A stretch of 64,000 nt of DNA from Streptomyces erythrochromogenes (GCF_036170895.1 NZ_CP108036.1:2108001-2172000); one strand, 5' to 3'. Positions 1 to 11,235 are shown, numbered from the stretch's first letter. The notes: generated by a model not told the origin, from the sequence alone. Numbers and translations are program-made.

Positions 1-1803
1 AACGGCTTGACCAAGGGCGACTGGGACGAGGCCTTCCTCTTCGGCATCGCCGTCGCCGTCGGCCTGACCCCCGAGATGCTCCCGATGGTCGTCTCCGCCA
101 ACCTGGCGCGCGGCGCCGTCGCCATGGCCGAGCACAAGGTGGTCGTCAAGCGGCTCAACGCGATCCAGAACCTGGGCGCGATGGACGTGCTGTGCACCGA
201 CAAGACCGGCACCCTCACCGAGGACCGGATCGTGCTGGACCGCTACCTGGACGTGCACGGCAACGAGGACGGCGAGGTCCTGGAGTACGGCTACCTCAAC
301 GCGCACTTCCAGACCGGCTTGCGCAACCTGATGGACCAGGCGGTCATCGACCGCGCGGGCGAGGCCGAGGAGGTTGTCGTCGACGCACGGTTCTCGATGG
401 TCGACGAGATCCCCTTCGACTTCGCCCGGCGCCGGATGTCCGTGGTCCTGGCCCGCAACACGCTCATGGGCGGCTCCGGACCCGGCGAACACGTAATGAT
501 CACCAAGGGTGCGGTCGAAGAGGTCCTGGACCTCTGCACGCACATGACCGACCGCGGCGAGACCGTGGAGCTGACCGAGCAGCTGCGGTGGCACGTCACC
601 CGGATCGCCGAGGACAACAACCGGCGGGGCCTGCGCGTCCTCGCCGTCGCCACCCGCACCGTCGACACCCCGCGCGACGCCTACTCCGTCGCCGACGAGG
701 ACGGGCTGACCCTGGTCGGCTTCCTCGCCTTCCTCGACCCGCCGAAGGCCGACGCCGCCCGGGCCCTGGAGGCCCTCGCCGACAAGGGCATCGCGGTGAA
801 GGTCGTCACCGGCGACAACGACCTCGTCGCCGCCCGGGTCTGCTCGGACGTCGGCATCGCCGTGGGCACCGTGGTCCTCGGCCCCGAGACCGACGCCCTC
901 GACGACACCGAACTGCGCGCGCTGGCCGCCCGTACGACGGTCTTCGCCAAGGTCAACCCGGTCCAGAAGGCCAGGATCGTCCGGGCCCTCCAGGCCGACG
1001 GGCACACCGTCGGCTTCCTCGGCGACGGCATCAACGACGCCGCCGCGCTGCGCGACGCCGACGTCGGCATCTCCGTGGACAGCGCCGTCGACATCGCCAA
1101 GGAGTCCGCGGACATCATCCTGCTGGAGAAGGACCTCACCGTCCTGGAGCAGGGCGTCCTCCAGGGCCGCACCACCTTCGGCAATACGATCAAGTACATC
1201 AAGATGACGGCGTCGTCGAACTTCGGCAACGTCTTCTCGGTCCTGGTCGCGAGCGCCTTCATCCCCTTCCAGCCGATGCTCGCGATCATGCTGCTGGTGC
1301 AGAACCTCGTCTACGACATCGCCCAGCTGGCCACCCCGTGGGACCGGATGGACGAGGAGTACCTGCGCAGGCCCCGCAACTGGGACGCCAAGGGCATCGG
1401 CCGCTTCATGGTCACCATCGGCCCGATCAGCTCGATCTTCGACATCGCGATGTTCCTGATCATGTGGCACGTCTTCGCCGCCAACAGCGAGGCGAGCCAG
1501 TCCCTCTTCCAGTCGGGCTGGTTCATCGAGGGCCTGCTCTCGCAGACCCTGATCGTCCACATGATCCGCACCCGGAAGATTCCGTTCATCCAGTCCCGCG
1601 CCTCCTGGCCGGTGATGGTCATGACCGTCCTCGCGGTGCTGACCGGGCTCTGGCTGCCCTTCTCGCCGCTGGCCCCCTCGCTGGGCTTCGTCGCCCTGCC
1701 GGCGAGCTACTTCCCGTGGCTGATCGGCGTACTGCTCGCGTACTGCACGCTCACCCAGCTCGTGAAGACCTGGTACATCCGCCGCTTCGGCACCTGGCTG
1801 TAG
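1..1803 (+). CDS. mgtA: Magnesium-translocating P-type ATPase (3' part)
   Basis: C-terminal part of a P3B-type ATPase that drives Mg2+ uptake across the cytoplasmic membrane. The frame is open from the first base, so the true start and the N-terminal actuator domain lie upstream of the window. Visible family marks are the TPEMLPM segment of transmembrane helix 4, the phosphorylation motif DKTGT about 65 codons in, the hinge motif GDGINDAAALRDADVGIS, and four to six hydrophobic C-terminal helices. TPEMLP in place of the TPEGLP or CPC motifs of other P-type pumps is the reason for choosing the Mg2+ subgroup. It ends TGGCTGTAG at 1803. No Mg2+ leader can be judged because the 5' end is absent. 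The main alternative is a closely related cation ATPase of unproven substrate. Confidence 0.9.
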   Translation, partial: NGLTKGDWDEAFLFGIAVAVGLTPEMLPMVVSANLARGAVAMAEHKVVVKRLNAIQNLGAMDVLCTDKTGTLTEDRIVLDRYLDVHGNEDGEVLEYGYLNAHFQTGLRNLMDQAVIDRAGEAEEVVVDARFSMVDEIPFDFARRRMSVVLARNTLMGGSGPGEHVMITKGAVEEVLDLCTHMTDRGETVELTEQLRWHVTRIAEDNNRRGLRVLAVATRTVDTPRDAYSVADEDGLTLVGFLAFLDPPKADAARALEALADKGIAVKVVTGDNDLVAARVCSDVGIAVGTVVLGPETDALDDTELRALAARTTVFAKVNPVQKARIVRALQADGHTVGFLGDGINDAAALRDADVGISVDSAVDIAKESADIILLEKDLTVLEQGVLQGRTTFGNTIKYIKMTASSNFGNVFSVLVASAFIPFQPMLAIMLLVQNLVYDIAQLATPWDRMDEEYLRRPRNWDAKGIGRFMVTIGPISSIFDIAMFLIMWHVFAANSEASQSLFQSGWFIEGLLSQTLIVHMIRTRKIPFIQSRASWPVMVMTVLAVLTGLWLPFSPLAPSLGFVALPASYFPWLIGVLLAYCTLTQLVKTWYIRRFGTWL

Positions 1804-1947
1804 GAGCCGCGCACCCGGCCGCCGCGCGCGGGCCTGTTCGTCCTGGCCCGGGCGCTGGAGGAGGCGGTCAGCGACCTCTCGCCGGATCCGTCGGTGTCGG
1901 CGGACAGCTGGCCGGTGGTCCCCTCACGAGGCGGCGCGAAGAATGAA

Positions 1948-1976
1948 TTGAACACGTTCAGCCCGGCTGGCACTAT
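1948..1976 (+). promoter_or_regulatory. Promoter with a palindrome over the -35 box
   Basis: TTGAAC (1948-1953), a 17-bp spacer and CACTAT (1971-1976) form a good sigma-70-like promoter in front of the gene starting at 2039. The -35 box is part of a TGAAC-AC-GTTCA inverted repeat (1949-1960). The same arrangement precedes the gene at 9700, which suggests a shared repressor. An 11-bp inverted repeat (TTCAGCCCGGC at 1957-1967 with GCCGGGCTGAA at 1994-2004) covers the start region and could fold in the leader RNA. The remaining bases between 1804 and 1947 show nothing I can name. Confidence 0.5.
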
Positions 1977-2038
1977 GGATCCAGGATTCGCCGGCCGGGC
2001 TGAAGCGTCGGTCCGCCGGGCCGCTAGGGGGGTTGGGC

Positions 2039-2905
2039 ATGCGTCAGAAACGGTCGTACGGCCGCGTGCTGGTGGTCTCGACGCTGGTGGGGTGCCTGGA
2101 GGTCGCGCTCACGGTCGTGGTGGTCCTGCTGTACGTGCAGACGCAGCCGCCGCCGGACACGGCCCCCGACTGGGCGGCCATCGCGGGGAGCCTGGTCTCC
2201 GCCGTGCCGCTCGTCGGCTTCATCGCGTTCCTGCTGTCTCTGGTCTTCGTACTGCCGGCGGTCGCGCTGGCCGACCTCGTCGCCCGGGGGCTCGGCGGGC
2301 GCGCGGCGTGGTGGTCCGCCCCGCCGGCGGTGGCGGCGCTGCTGGCGCCGCCCGTCCTGATCTTCGCGACCCACAACGACACGGAGACGGAATCCACGCT
2401 GGTCTTCTGGGCCTCGGCCACGGCCTCGCTCTCCCTGGGGGCGTTGATCGCCCTCCCCCGCGGCGAGGGCCTGCTGCGGCGGGTGGGGCTGTGGGGCACG
2501 GCGGTGGTGGCGGGGACGGGCCTGTTCGGCGCGCTCGGACTCGCGGTGGGCCTGCTGCCCTCCTACGAGCCGCCGAGGATCGGGCCGCAGACCATGACCG
2601 GCACCTGGATCGACCACACCACCGGGACACTGGTCTTCACCCCGGACGGCCGGGTCACCGCCTCCGGCGTCGGCCTGCACCGCCCCGGCGACCGCACCGG
2701 CGACCCGTCAGGGCGGTGCTCGGGCTCCGGCACCTGGTCGTACGAGCCCGGGCGGGACGTCCGGTCGCAGAAGGTCCGGGTACAGATCCCGGAGTGCCAC
2801 TGGCCGGCCTGGGGCGTCGACGGCACCGACCGGGAGCCCCGGATCAGCCAGGAGGTCGGCGACCCGGGCTCCGGGCAGCTGTACAAGCTGCGCAAGGTCT
2901 CCTGA
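2039..2905 (+). CDS. Membrane protein, unknown function
   Basis: A 288-residue protein I do not recognise. I start it at ATG 2039 because AGGGGGG lies 5-6 bases upstream; an in-frame TTG at 2033 is less likely. A basic N-terminus (MRQKRSYGR) is followed by four or five hydrophobic segments up to about residue 180. A polar C-terminal part of about 105 residues begins with a TGTWIDHTTGTLVFTPDGRVTASG-type beta-rich stretch. That looks like a small lipocalin-like or beta-sandwich domain, probably outside the membrane. It follows the ATPase in the same direction but has its own promoter, and it meets the convergent ngcG with only 4 bases between the stops. Confidence 0.75.
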   Translation: MRQKRSYGRVLVVSTLVGCLEVALTVVVVLLYVQTQPPPDTAPDWAAIAGSLVSAVPLVGFIAFLLSLVFVLPAVALADLVARGLGGRAAWWSAPPAVAALLAPPVLIFATHNDTETESTLVFWASATASLSLGALIALPRGEGLLRRVGLWGTAVVAGTGLFGALGLAVGLLPSYEPPRIGPQTMTGTWIDHTTGTLVFTPDGRVTASGVGLHRPGDRTGDPSGRCSGSGTWSYEPGRDVRSQKVRVQIPECHWPAWGVDGTDREPRISQEVGDPGSGQLYKLRKVS

Positions 2906-2909
2906 GCCG

Positions 2910-3836
2910 CTACTTCAGCGTCGCCGAGGTCAGGCCCGCCTGGATCTGGCGCTGGAAGGAGAGGTAGACCACCAGCATCGGGATCATCGCGATGGTCACG
3001 CCTGCGAAGAGCACGGGCAGGTCGGTCTCGTAGCCCTGCTGCTGCTGGAGCTGGATCAGGCCCTGGGTGAGCAGGTAGCGCTCGGGGTCGGATCCGGTCT
3101 GGGGCTGCATCAGCACGGACGGCAGGATGTACTGGTTCCACTGGCCCAGGACGTTGAAGATCCCGACGCTGATCAGGCCGGGCTTGGCCATCGGCACCAT
3201 CACCTGGAAGAAGATCCGGGTGTCGGAGGCGCCGTCGATCACCGCGGCCTCGTGCACCGCCGTGGGCAGCGTGCGGAAGAACGAGTGCATGAAGAAGACG
3301 GTGAACGGCATCGAGTACGCCACGTACACGAGGATCAGGCCCTGGTACGTGTTCAGCATGTCGAACCGCTTGACCATGAAGAACAGCGGGACGAGTGCGA
3401 GGAAGACGGGGAACATCGCCCCGCTGACGAAGAAGTAGTAGACGAACCGGTTGCCCGGGAAGGGGTAGCGGGCCAGGACGTACGCCGCCATCGAGCCGAG
3501 CAGCATCGTCAGCGGGACCGAGAACACCATCACGATGAGGGTGTTGGCGAAGTAGTCGCCGATGCCCTTGTCCCAGGCCCGCCCGAAGGCGTCGAGGTTC
3601 CAGTTGGAGGGCCAGCTGAGGGCCGAGCCGCCGATCTGCGCGTCGGTCTTGAAGGAGCCGAGCGCCAGCCAGATCAGGGGCAGCACGATCAGCACGGCCC
3701 AGAGGACGAGGAAGCCGTGGGAGAAGACGTTGAGGACCATGCCCTCGGAGCGTCCGGCGCTCTGTTCCCCGCTGGGGCCGGCTCCGCCGGACCGCTCCGC
3801 AGCGGATTCGCCCGGAGCCTTGATCACTGTGGTCAT
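2910..3836 (-). CDS. ngcG: GlcNAc/diacetylchitobiose ABC transporter permease
   Basis: Inner-membrane permease of the carbohydrate ABC family (MalG type), 308 residues. A poly-hydrophilic N-terminus of about 40 residues precedes six hydrophobic helices. The cytoplasmic EAA loop that contacts the ATPase is visible as EAAVIDGASDTRIFFQVMVP. It is last in the minus-strand operon ngcE-ngcF-ngcG, 13 bases after ngcF. No ATPase gene is present, as is usual for Streptomyces sugar importers that share the MsiK ATPase. The symbol rests on gene order, on the NgcE-like binding protein and on the DasR-like box upstream. A different amino sugar or disaccharide substrate cannot be excluded. Confidence 0.8.
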   Translation of the reverse strand: MTTVIKAPGESAAERSGGAGPSGEQSAGRSEGMVLNVFSHGFLVLWAVLIVLPLIWLALGSFKTDAQIGGSALSWPSNWNLDAFGRAWDKGIGDYFANTLIVMVFSVPLTMLLGSMAAYVLARYPFPGNRFVYYFFVSGAMFPVFLALVPLFFMVKRFDMLNTYQGLILVYVAYSMPFTVFFMHSFFRTLPTAVHEAAVIDGASDTRIFFQVMVPMAKPGLISVGIFNVLGQWNQYILPSVLMQPQTGSDPERYLLTQGLIQLQQQQGYETDLPVLFAGVTIAMIPMLVVYLSFQRQIQAGLTSATLK

Positions 3837-3849
3837 GACGGTCTCCCGC

Positions 3850-4794
3850 TCAGAACTCGATGCGCTCGCGGCGGGTGGCGCGCAGCGTGATGACGGAAAG
3901 GATCATGGTGAGGACGAGCATGACCACGCCCATGGCGCAGGCGTAGCCGCTCTTGCCGAAGTAGAGGAAGTTCCTCATCAGCACCGTGGCCATGACCTCG
4001 CTGTGGTGGTCGGGGCCGCCGCCGAACTGGCCGGAGGTCATGGTCGACACCAGGACGAACATGTCCATCGCGGCGATGCCCAGATAGACCGCGGAGGTCT
4101 GCACGGAGTCCCACAGCAGGGGCAGGGTGACCCTGAAGAAGGTCTGGGCGCGGCCCGCCCCGTCGAGGAGGGCCGCCTCGTAGATGTCCTTGGGGACGGA
4201 CTGCATGGCCGCGGAGAACAGGACGAGGTAGAAGCCCACGCCGTGCCAGACCACCACGAGGAGCAGGCACCACAGGACGAGCCTCGGCTCGTTCAGCCAT
4301 TCGATCGGGTGCATCCGGTCGACGATGCCGAGCCGGATGAGGACGCCGTTGAGCAGGCCGCCCTCGTCGGTGCGGTACACGGCGCCGAAGAGCACCGCGA
4401 GGATGGCGAGGGAGAGCACCTGCGGGAAGAAGTAGACGATCTTGTAGAAGCGTGATCCCGCCACGCCCTGCACACCGCCGGCCCCACCCCGCCCGCCCGC
4501 GTTCACCATGAAGGCGAAGAAGAGGGCGAGCAGGATGGTGACCGCCGGGACGAACACCAGGAGCAGCAGGTTGTTCCAGAGGGCCCCGCGGAAGACCTCG
4601 TCCTTCATCAGGGCGGAGTAGTTGTCCACGCCGACGAAGTCGAACGTCGGGGACTGACCCGTCCAGTTGGTGAAGGAGTAGCCGAACGTCTGTACGTACG
4701 GCCAGATGACGAAGGTCAGATACAGCGCGAGGGGTGCGAGGAGGAAGCCGGCGATGAAGCCGGTCCTTCCCCTGCCCCGGACTACTTGGCTCAT
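3850..4794 (-). CDS. ngcF: GlcNAc/diacetylchitobiose ABC transporter permease
   Basis: MalF-type permease subunit, 314 residues, pairing with the gene at 2910-3836 to form the membrane channel. A short basic N-terminus (SQVVRGRGRTG) leads into the first helix, and about six helices are visible. The EAA loop reads EAALLDGAGRAQTFFRVTLP. A glycine-rich stretch (NAGGRGGAGGVQG) forms an extra-long loop after the second helix. The start is ATG 4794, 42 bases after the ngcE stop. Transport would be powered by an ATPase encoded elsewhere, MsiK by analogy with characterised Streptomyces systems. Confidence 0.8.
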   Translation of the reverse strand: MSQVVRGRGRTGFIAGFLLAPLALYLTFVIWPYVQTFGYSFTNWTGQSPTFDFVGVDNYSALMKDEVFRGALWNNLLLLVFVPAVTILLALFFAFMVNAGGRGGAGGVQGVAGSRFYKIVYFFPQVLSLAILAVLFGAVYRTDEGGLLNGVLIRLGIVDRMHPIEWLNEPRLVLWCLLLVVVWHGVGFYLVLFSAAMQSVPKDIYEAALLDGAGRAQTFFRVTLPLLWDSVQTSAVYLGIAAMDMFVLVSTMTSGQFGGGPDHHSEVMATVLMRNFLYFGKSGYACAMGVVMLVLTMILSVITLRATRRERIEF

Positions 4795-4836
4795 GGTGTC
4801 CGTCCCTGGTGTGCCGGTGACCGGTGGGGCGTGCTG

Positions 4837-6267
4837 TCAGCTGCGACGGTTGTTCTTGGCGTTGGGATCCTGCGCCGCCTTGTTGACCGCCGCCTGGGCC
4901 CGCTTGATCCACTCCTTCGGCTGAATCCGCTTGGCCATCAGCTCGTTGGACGCGTCCTGGATCGCCGTGTCCATCTCGCTGTACCAGTCGGTGTAAAGGT
5001 AGTTGAAGGTGTTCGTTCCCGCCGCCTTGAGGGCGGTCACCGCCGACTGGGTGCCGGGCCGCAGTTTCACGCCCGGGTCCACGCCGTCCCTGACCACGGT
5101 GAGCGAGTTGGCCTGCTGGGCGAAGATGGTCGACCATTCGCGGGACAGCATCGAACGGATGAATTCCAGGCCGCCGGGCTTGTTGGCGGCCTTCTCCGGG
5201 ACGATGAAGGGCTCGCCGGCGCCGGCCCGGATGGCCTCGAAGGGCAGCTTGCTGTCCGCGAGCACCGGGACCGGCAGGAACTGCATGTCGAAGTCGTCGG
5301 GGGTCTGCTTGAGCTGCTCGTTCTCCAGCCAGGAGCCGGAGGGGATGAAGGCGGCCTTGTACTGGTTCCAGGCGGTCTGGGACTCGGTGTGGGTCAGGCC
5401 GTTCGTCCCCGGGAGGAGCAGGTCCTTCTCGACCACCTCGTAGACCGCCTCGACGGCGGCGAGGGCGGCCGCGTTGCCCTCGAAGGCGTTCGGCTCCAGG
5501 TTGTCGATCGCCTTCATGGCCTCCAGACCGCCCTTCTTGGCGATCAGGTCCATGATGACGACGTTGATGTAGTACGGGTACTTGCCCTGGTGGGCGAGGC
5601 CGCCGAGGCCGGCCTCCTTGGCCTTGGCGCAGACCGCGAGGAACTCGTCCCAGGTCTTGGGCGGCGTCCAGCCCTTCTCCTTGAAGAGCTTCCCGGAGTA
5701 CCAGAAGCCGTAGACGGTGTAGACGTAGTTCAGCGAGACGAACTTGCCGCCCTGCGTGCCCTGTTCGATGGTGCCCGCGATGAGCGTGTCGCGGACCTTC
5801 TTGCTCGGGTCGTCGAGGGACGGGGCGTCCAGCACGGGGGTGAGGTCGGCGAGCTGGTTGCTCTTGAAGAGCACGTCCAGCTTGATCTTCTGGGCGCCCG
5901 AGTTGTCGACGACGTCCGGCGGGTTGCCGCCGTTGAAGCGGGTCTGGAGCTTTCCGGTGATCTCCTGGGTGCCGAGGTGGGAGCTGGTGGTCCCCCACTT
6001 CTTGTCGAAGGCCGCTTCCCAGGCCTTCGCGTAGTCGTCGCCGAAGCCGCCCTTGAAGACGACGACGTCCATCTTGCCGCCCTTCGCGACGCCGAAGGGG
6101 TTCTCCTTGGACACGGCCCCCTTGTCGGGGCCCTTCGTGGTGTCCTCACCGCCGGAGGCGCAGGCGGACAGGAAGCTCATCGTCGGCACGCTGATCAGTC
6201 CGAGCGCTGCGGAACGCTTGATCAGATCACGGCGGCCGAAGCCCTCACCGGTGGATCCCATGCTCAT
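4837..6267 (-). CDS. ngcE: GlcNAc/diacetylchitobiose-binding lipoprotein
   Basis: Extracellular solute-binding lipoprotein of family 1, 476 residues. The signal region combines a twin-arginine motif (GRRDLIKR) with a lipobox (LSAC, Cys about residue 29), which predicts Tat export and lipid anchoring. I use ATG 6267; ATG 6261 is also possible, and both sit behind AAGGCGAGG. The open frame runs back to 6519, but that extension has no signal character and overlaps the promoter. The mature part has the FNGGNPPDVVDNSG and VSWEW-like segments typical of sugar-binding proteins. From published work I recall that NgcE of S. coelicolor (SCO6005) binds N,N'-diacetylchitobiose with low affinity, and this gene matches its position near aconitase. 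Confidence 0.82.
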   Translation of the reverse strand: MSMGSTGEGFGRRDLIKRSAALGLISVPTMSFLSACASGGEDTTKGPDKGAVSKENPFGVAKGGKMDVVVFKGGFGDDYAKAWEAAFDKKWGTTSSHLGTQEITGKLQTRFNGGNPPDVVDNSGAQKIKLDVLFKSNQLADLTPVLDAPSLDDPSKKVRDTLIAGTIEQGTQGGKFVSLNYVYTVYGFWYSGKLFKEKGWTPPKTWDEFLAVCAKAKEAGLGGLAHQGKYPYYINVVIMDLIAKKGGLEAMKAIDNLEPNAFEGNAAALAAVEAVYEVVEKDLLLPGTNGLTHTESQTAWNQYKAAFIPSGSWLENEQLKQTPDDFDMQFLPVPVLADSKLPFEAIRAGAGEPFIVPEKAANKPGGLEFIRSMLSREWSTIFAQQANSLTVVRDGVDPGVKLRPGTQSAVTALKAAGTNTFNYLYTDWYSEMDTAIQDASNELMAKRIQPKEWIKRAQAAVNKAAQDPNAKNNRRS

Positions 6268-6396
6268 GTCCTCGCCTTCGTCAGGAGTGTGAAGGAGGCC
6301 GGAAATCGCGGCAGTTACCGTGCATGCGGGCATCACCGCAGGTCCCCCGGCATCCCCCGGCCCGGGACCGCTCGTCACGCAGTGGCCCGGACGGGC

Positions 6397-6429
6397 ACAG
6401 GTATAGTCCACTTCCGCTCGACTGAGCAA
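6397..6429 (-). promoter_or_regulatory. ngcE promoter with DasR-like box
   Basis: On the minus strand TTGCTC (6429-6424), a 17-bp spacer and CTATAC (6406-6401) make a promoter for ngcE. Over the -10 lies AGTGGACTATACCTGT (6412-6397), which matches the DasR-responsive element pattern ACTGGTCTAGACCAGT at 12 of 16 positions. DasR is the GlcNAc-metabolism GntR-family repressor of Streptomyces. Its position over the -10 would give repression. The site assignment is inference from the sequence match. Confidence 0.65.
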
Positions 6430-6509
6430 GATCGTGCACAAGGATCGTTCCCGGCTTTTCCGAGTTGAGACCTGTCCGTCACCTGAGACCGCCGCCGCGA
6501 AAAGCGACA

Positions 6510-6542
6510 AGGGCCGCACCCCCTCGTCGGGGGTACGGCCCT
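6510..6542. terminator. Hairpin terminator after aconitase
   Basis: A 14-bp stem with one mismatch (AGGGCCG-ACCCCC pairing with GGGGGT-CGGCCCT) and a TCGTC loop. It lies 42 bases beyond the aconitase stop and before the ngcE promoter on the same strand. There is no strong U-tract, as is common in Streptomyces. Confidence 0.7.
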
Positions 6543-6583
6543 ATGGTGCCGACAGACGGCGGATCGCTCCGCCTGGCGCGCCC

Positions 6584-9389
<2,806 letters not shown>

Positions 9390-9433
9390 GTAACCCTTAC
9401 CAGCGGGGGCGGCTGCGGTACGCCTTCGGCAGA

Positions 9434-9451
9434 TATCTCGATGTCGAGATA
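9434..9451. promoter_or_regulatory. 18-bp palindrome upstream of aconitase
   Basis: TATCTCGATGTCGAGATA has two perfect 8-bp arms around a TG centre. It lies 133 bases upstream of the aconitase start. Its form fits MarR-family sites of the PecS/TamR type. TamR of S. coelicolor is reported to control the aconitase gene sacA, so this is a strong candidate for that operator. The rest of 9302-9699, apart from this site, the iron box and the next promoter, shows nothing recognisable. Confidence 0.6.
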
Positions 9452-9627
9452 ACTCTAGTACATGTCCGGGTGCGACGACGAGGCACGCACCCGAGCCCGG
9501 AGGGGCGACGGGCCGGGAGGGCGATTCCGCATGCCCTGATCCGGCTCGCGAGACGGCGAGGAGGGCGGCGGGGCAGGCGGCGGAAGGGTGACGGGAAAGC
9601 GGCGGGAAAGCGGGGCGCGCCCCGACA

Positions 9628-9656
9628 TTGAACGTGTTCAGATTTTCTGTCAGGAT
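9628..9656 (+). promoter_or_regulatory. Promoter with a palindrome over the -35 box
   Basis: TTGAAC (9628-9633), a 17-bp spacer and CAGGAT (9651-9656) precede the gene at 9700. TGAAC-GT-GTTCA (9629-9640) overlaps the -35 box exactly as at 1949-1960, so both genes may answer to one repressor. Confidence 0.5.
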
Positions 9657-9699
9657 GCGTCCAGCCCTCGGCGGGAGGGCCTGACGAGAGGACGCGTCC

Positions 9700-10560
9700 A
9701 TGACGAGCTCGCTGCTCAGGCCTCGGGGCCGGGCCCGCACGGCGTCCGGCGGGTCGTCCGGCGGGATGCCGGTCGGGGCGGCGCCGGAGGGGAGCGCCGC
9801 CCCGACCCGGATCCTGGACTGGCGGGACCCCCGGGTCGCCGCGCTGGTACGCGAGCTGGGCGCGGCTTCCGGCCACCCGGCGGACGGGGGCCCGGCGGAC
9901 CCCGTGGACCCCGCGCGGCAGATCGAGGCCCTGCACCGGGCCCACGCGTGGATCGCCGCGGCCGTCCGGCCGGTCTACTCCGTCCAGGACGAGCGGCCCG
10001 TGTCGGAGGTGCTGCGCCGGGGGCGGGGTTCGTGCAGCCAGCGGCTGGCCGTACTGGAGGCGGTGGCGCGGGCGTACGGGGTACCCACGCGGGTGCGCGG
10101 CCTGCTGGTGGACGGCACGTTCTGGTACCCGCGGTTCCCCCGGTTGCGCCGGATCGTGCCGGACCAGGTGCTGCTGGCCTGGCCGGAGTTCCGGCTCGGA
10201 AGCCCGGCGGGGGCGGGTGGGGCTCCCGCGCCCTGGCTGACGGTGTCGCAGCTCCTCGGCGGAATGCGCCCCGGGGGCGGGGAGCAGGGCGGGGCACGGG
10301 GCGGGGGCTTCACCAACGCCGGGTCGGAGACCCTCTTCGAGGCGCTCTCGCGGACGGCGATCGACTGGGACGCGGCGCCGGCCGCCTGCCCGGGCACTGG
10401 CCCCGGAGCGGGCGCCGCGTGCGACCTGTCGGCGTACGTCCTGTCCGACCTCGGCCACTACGACTCGCGCGACGAACTCTTCGCACGGCACGGCCAGACC
10501 CTGTGCGGCCTGGCCAGGCTGGTGGCCGAACCGGTCCTGGGCCGCCGGGGCGCGGCTTAG
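9700..10560 (+). CDS. Transglutaminase-like domain protein
   Basis: A 286-residue cytoplasmic protein whose central part resembles the transglutaminase/protease-like core. RGRGSCSQRLAVLEAVARAYGVPTRVRGL supplies the nucleophile cysteine and its helix (about residues 108-137), followed by a beta strand (VDGTFWYPRF). The usual histidine in an H-x-W-x-E motif appears only as LLAWPEFRLG, so the catalytic triad may be incomplete. Start ATG 9700 follows GAGAGG at eight bases. The first 40 residues are low-complexity Gly/Ser/Arg. The gene stands alone behind the promoter at 9628-9656. Substrate and activity are unknown. Confidence 0.65.
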   Translation: MTSSLLRPRGRARTASGGSSGGMPVGAAPEGSAAPTRILDWRDPRVAALVRELGAASGHPADGGPADPVDPARQIEALHRAHAWIAAAVRPVYSVQDERPVSEVLRRGRGSCSQRLAVLEAVARAYGVPTRVRGLLVDGTFWYPRFPRLRRIVPDQVLLAWPEFRLGSPAGAGGAPAPWLTVSQLLGGMRPGGGEQGGARGGGFTNAGSETLFEALSRTAIDWDAAPAACPGTGPGAGAACDLSAYVLSDLGHYDSRDELFARHGQTLCGLARLVAEPVLGRRGAA

Positions 10561-10576
10561 GGGGTGTCCGCCCGGG

Positions 10577-10675
10577 TCACTCGGCGAGGGCGTGGCGGGC
10601 GGCCCAGGCGTTGACGGCCGCGGCGGTCTCCTCGGGCCGGTCCTCCGGGCAGAGGTGGGCGGCGGGCCCGCAGTA
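10577..10675 (-). pseudogene. 3' remnant of an alpha/beta-hydrolase-like gene
   Basis: The minus strand encodes about 32 residues ending in HLCPEDRPEETAAAVNAWAARHALAE and a stop. This looks like the C-terminal helix of an alpha/beta hydrolase after the catalytic histidine. Upstream the frame continues only as antisense of the MarR-like remnant, so the rest of the gene is missing. The break lies near 10675, where the remnant directly meets the MarR fragment. The family call rests on a short stretch and is tentative. Confidence 0.4.
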
Positions 10676-11134
10676 CTCGCTCTCGCCACTGCGCGAACTG
10701 CCCAGCCGGCTACTGGGGCAGGCGTCCACCCGCGCGCAACGCCTGGTGACCGACGCCCTCAGTCGGGCAGATGCCCGCAAAAGGCACTATGCGGCCATGG
10801 TCGCCCTGGAGGAGTCCGGGCCGGCGAGCCAGGCCGCGCTCAGCGACCGCACCGGCATCCACCGCAGCGACCTGGTCGCCGTCATCAACGAACTCGCCGA
10901 GCGCGAACTGGTCGAACGGCCCCCGATCCCGAGGACCGCAGGCGCAATGCCATCACCCTCACCCCGCTCGGCCGGCGGCGGCTGCGCCGGCTGGAGCAGA
11001 TCCTCGACACGGCCCAGGACGAACTCCTGGCGCCGCTGTCGGCGGCGGAGCGCGAGCAGCTCACCCGCCTGCTGGGGCGGATCGTCGAGCACCACGCATA
11101 CGGCGGCCCCGCCATGGGACCTGACGGTCAGTAA
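10676..11134 (+). pseudogene. MarR-family regulator, truncated and frameshifted
   Basis: A winged-helix MarR sequence reads from about 10676 as LRELPSRLLGQASTRAQRLV through the recognition helix region (QAALSDRTGIHRSDLVAVINELAERELVER). It then shifts one frame earlier near the run of C bases at 10920-10924 and continues as PDPEDRRRNAITLTPLGRRRL to the stop at 11134. A single missing base would restore a full C-terminus. There is no in-frame ATG, GTG or ribosome site at the 5' end, because that end abuts the hydrolase remnant. One deletion between two originally divergent genes, plus a later or sequencing-derived 1-base loss, explains the arrangement. Confidence 0.7.
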
Positions 11135-11219
11135 CGCGCGGGAGGCCGCGAGAGGGCGCGGCAACACGCGCACGACACGCCGTCCGACACACCCGTCTGC
11201 CCCACCCGGCGCAGGAGTC

Positions 11220-11235
11220 ATCTCATATCTGAGAT
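11220..11235. promoter_or_regulatory. Palindrome overlapping the murA-like gene promoter
   Basis: ATCTCATATCTGAGAT, two 6-bp arms around TATC, ends 11 bases before the start codon at 11247. It probably overlaps the -10 region. No ribosome site is visible, so the transcript may be nearly leaderless. The encoded protein has its own helix-turn-helix, so autoregulation is an obvious hypothesis. Confidence 0.45.

Noticed and set aside
1949..1960. LexA (SOS) box
   Set aside because: Actinobacterial LexA sites have GAAC and GTTC separated by four bases; here and at 9629-9640 the separation is two.
4837..6519. 560-residue form of the sugar-binding protein
   Set aside because: The added N-terminus would hide the Tat/lipoprotein signal inside the protein and cover the promoter and DasR-like box.
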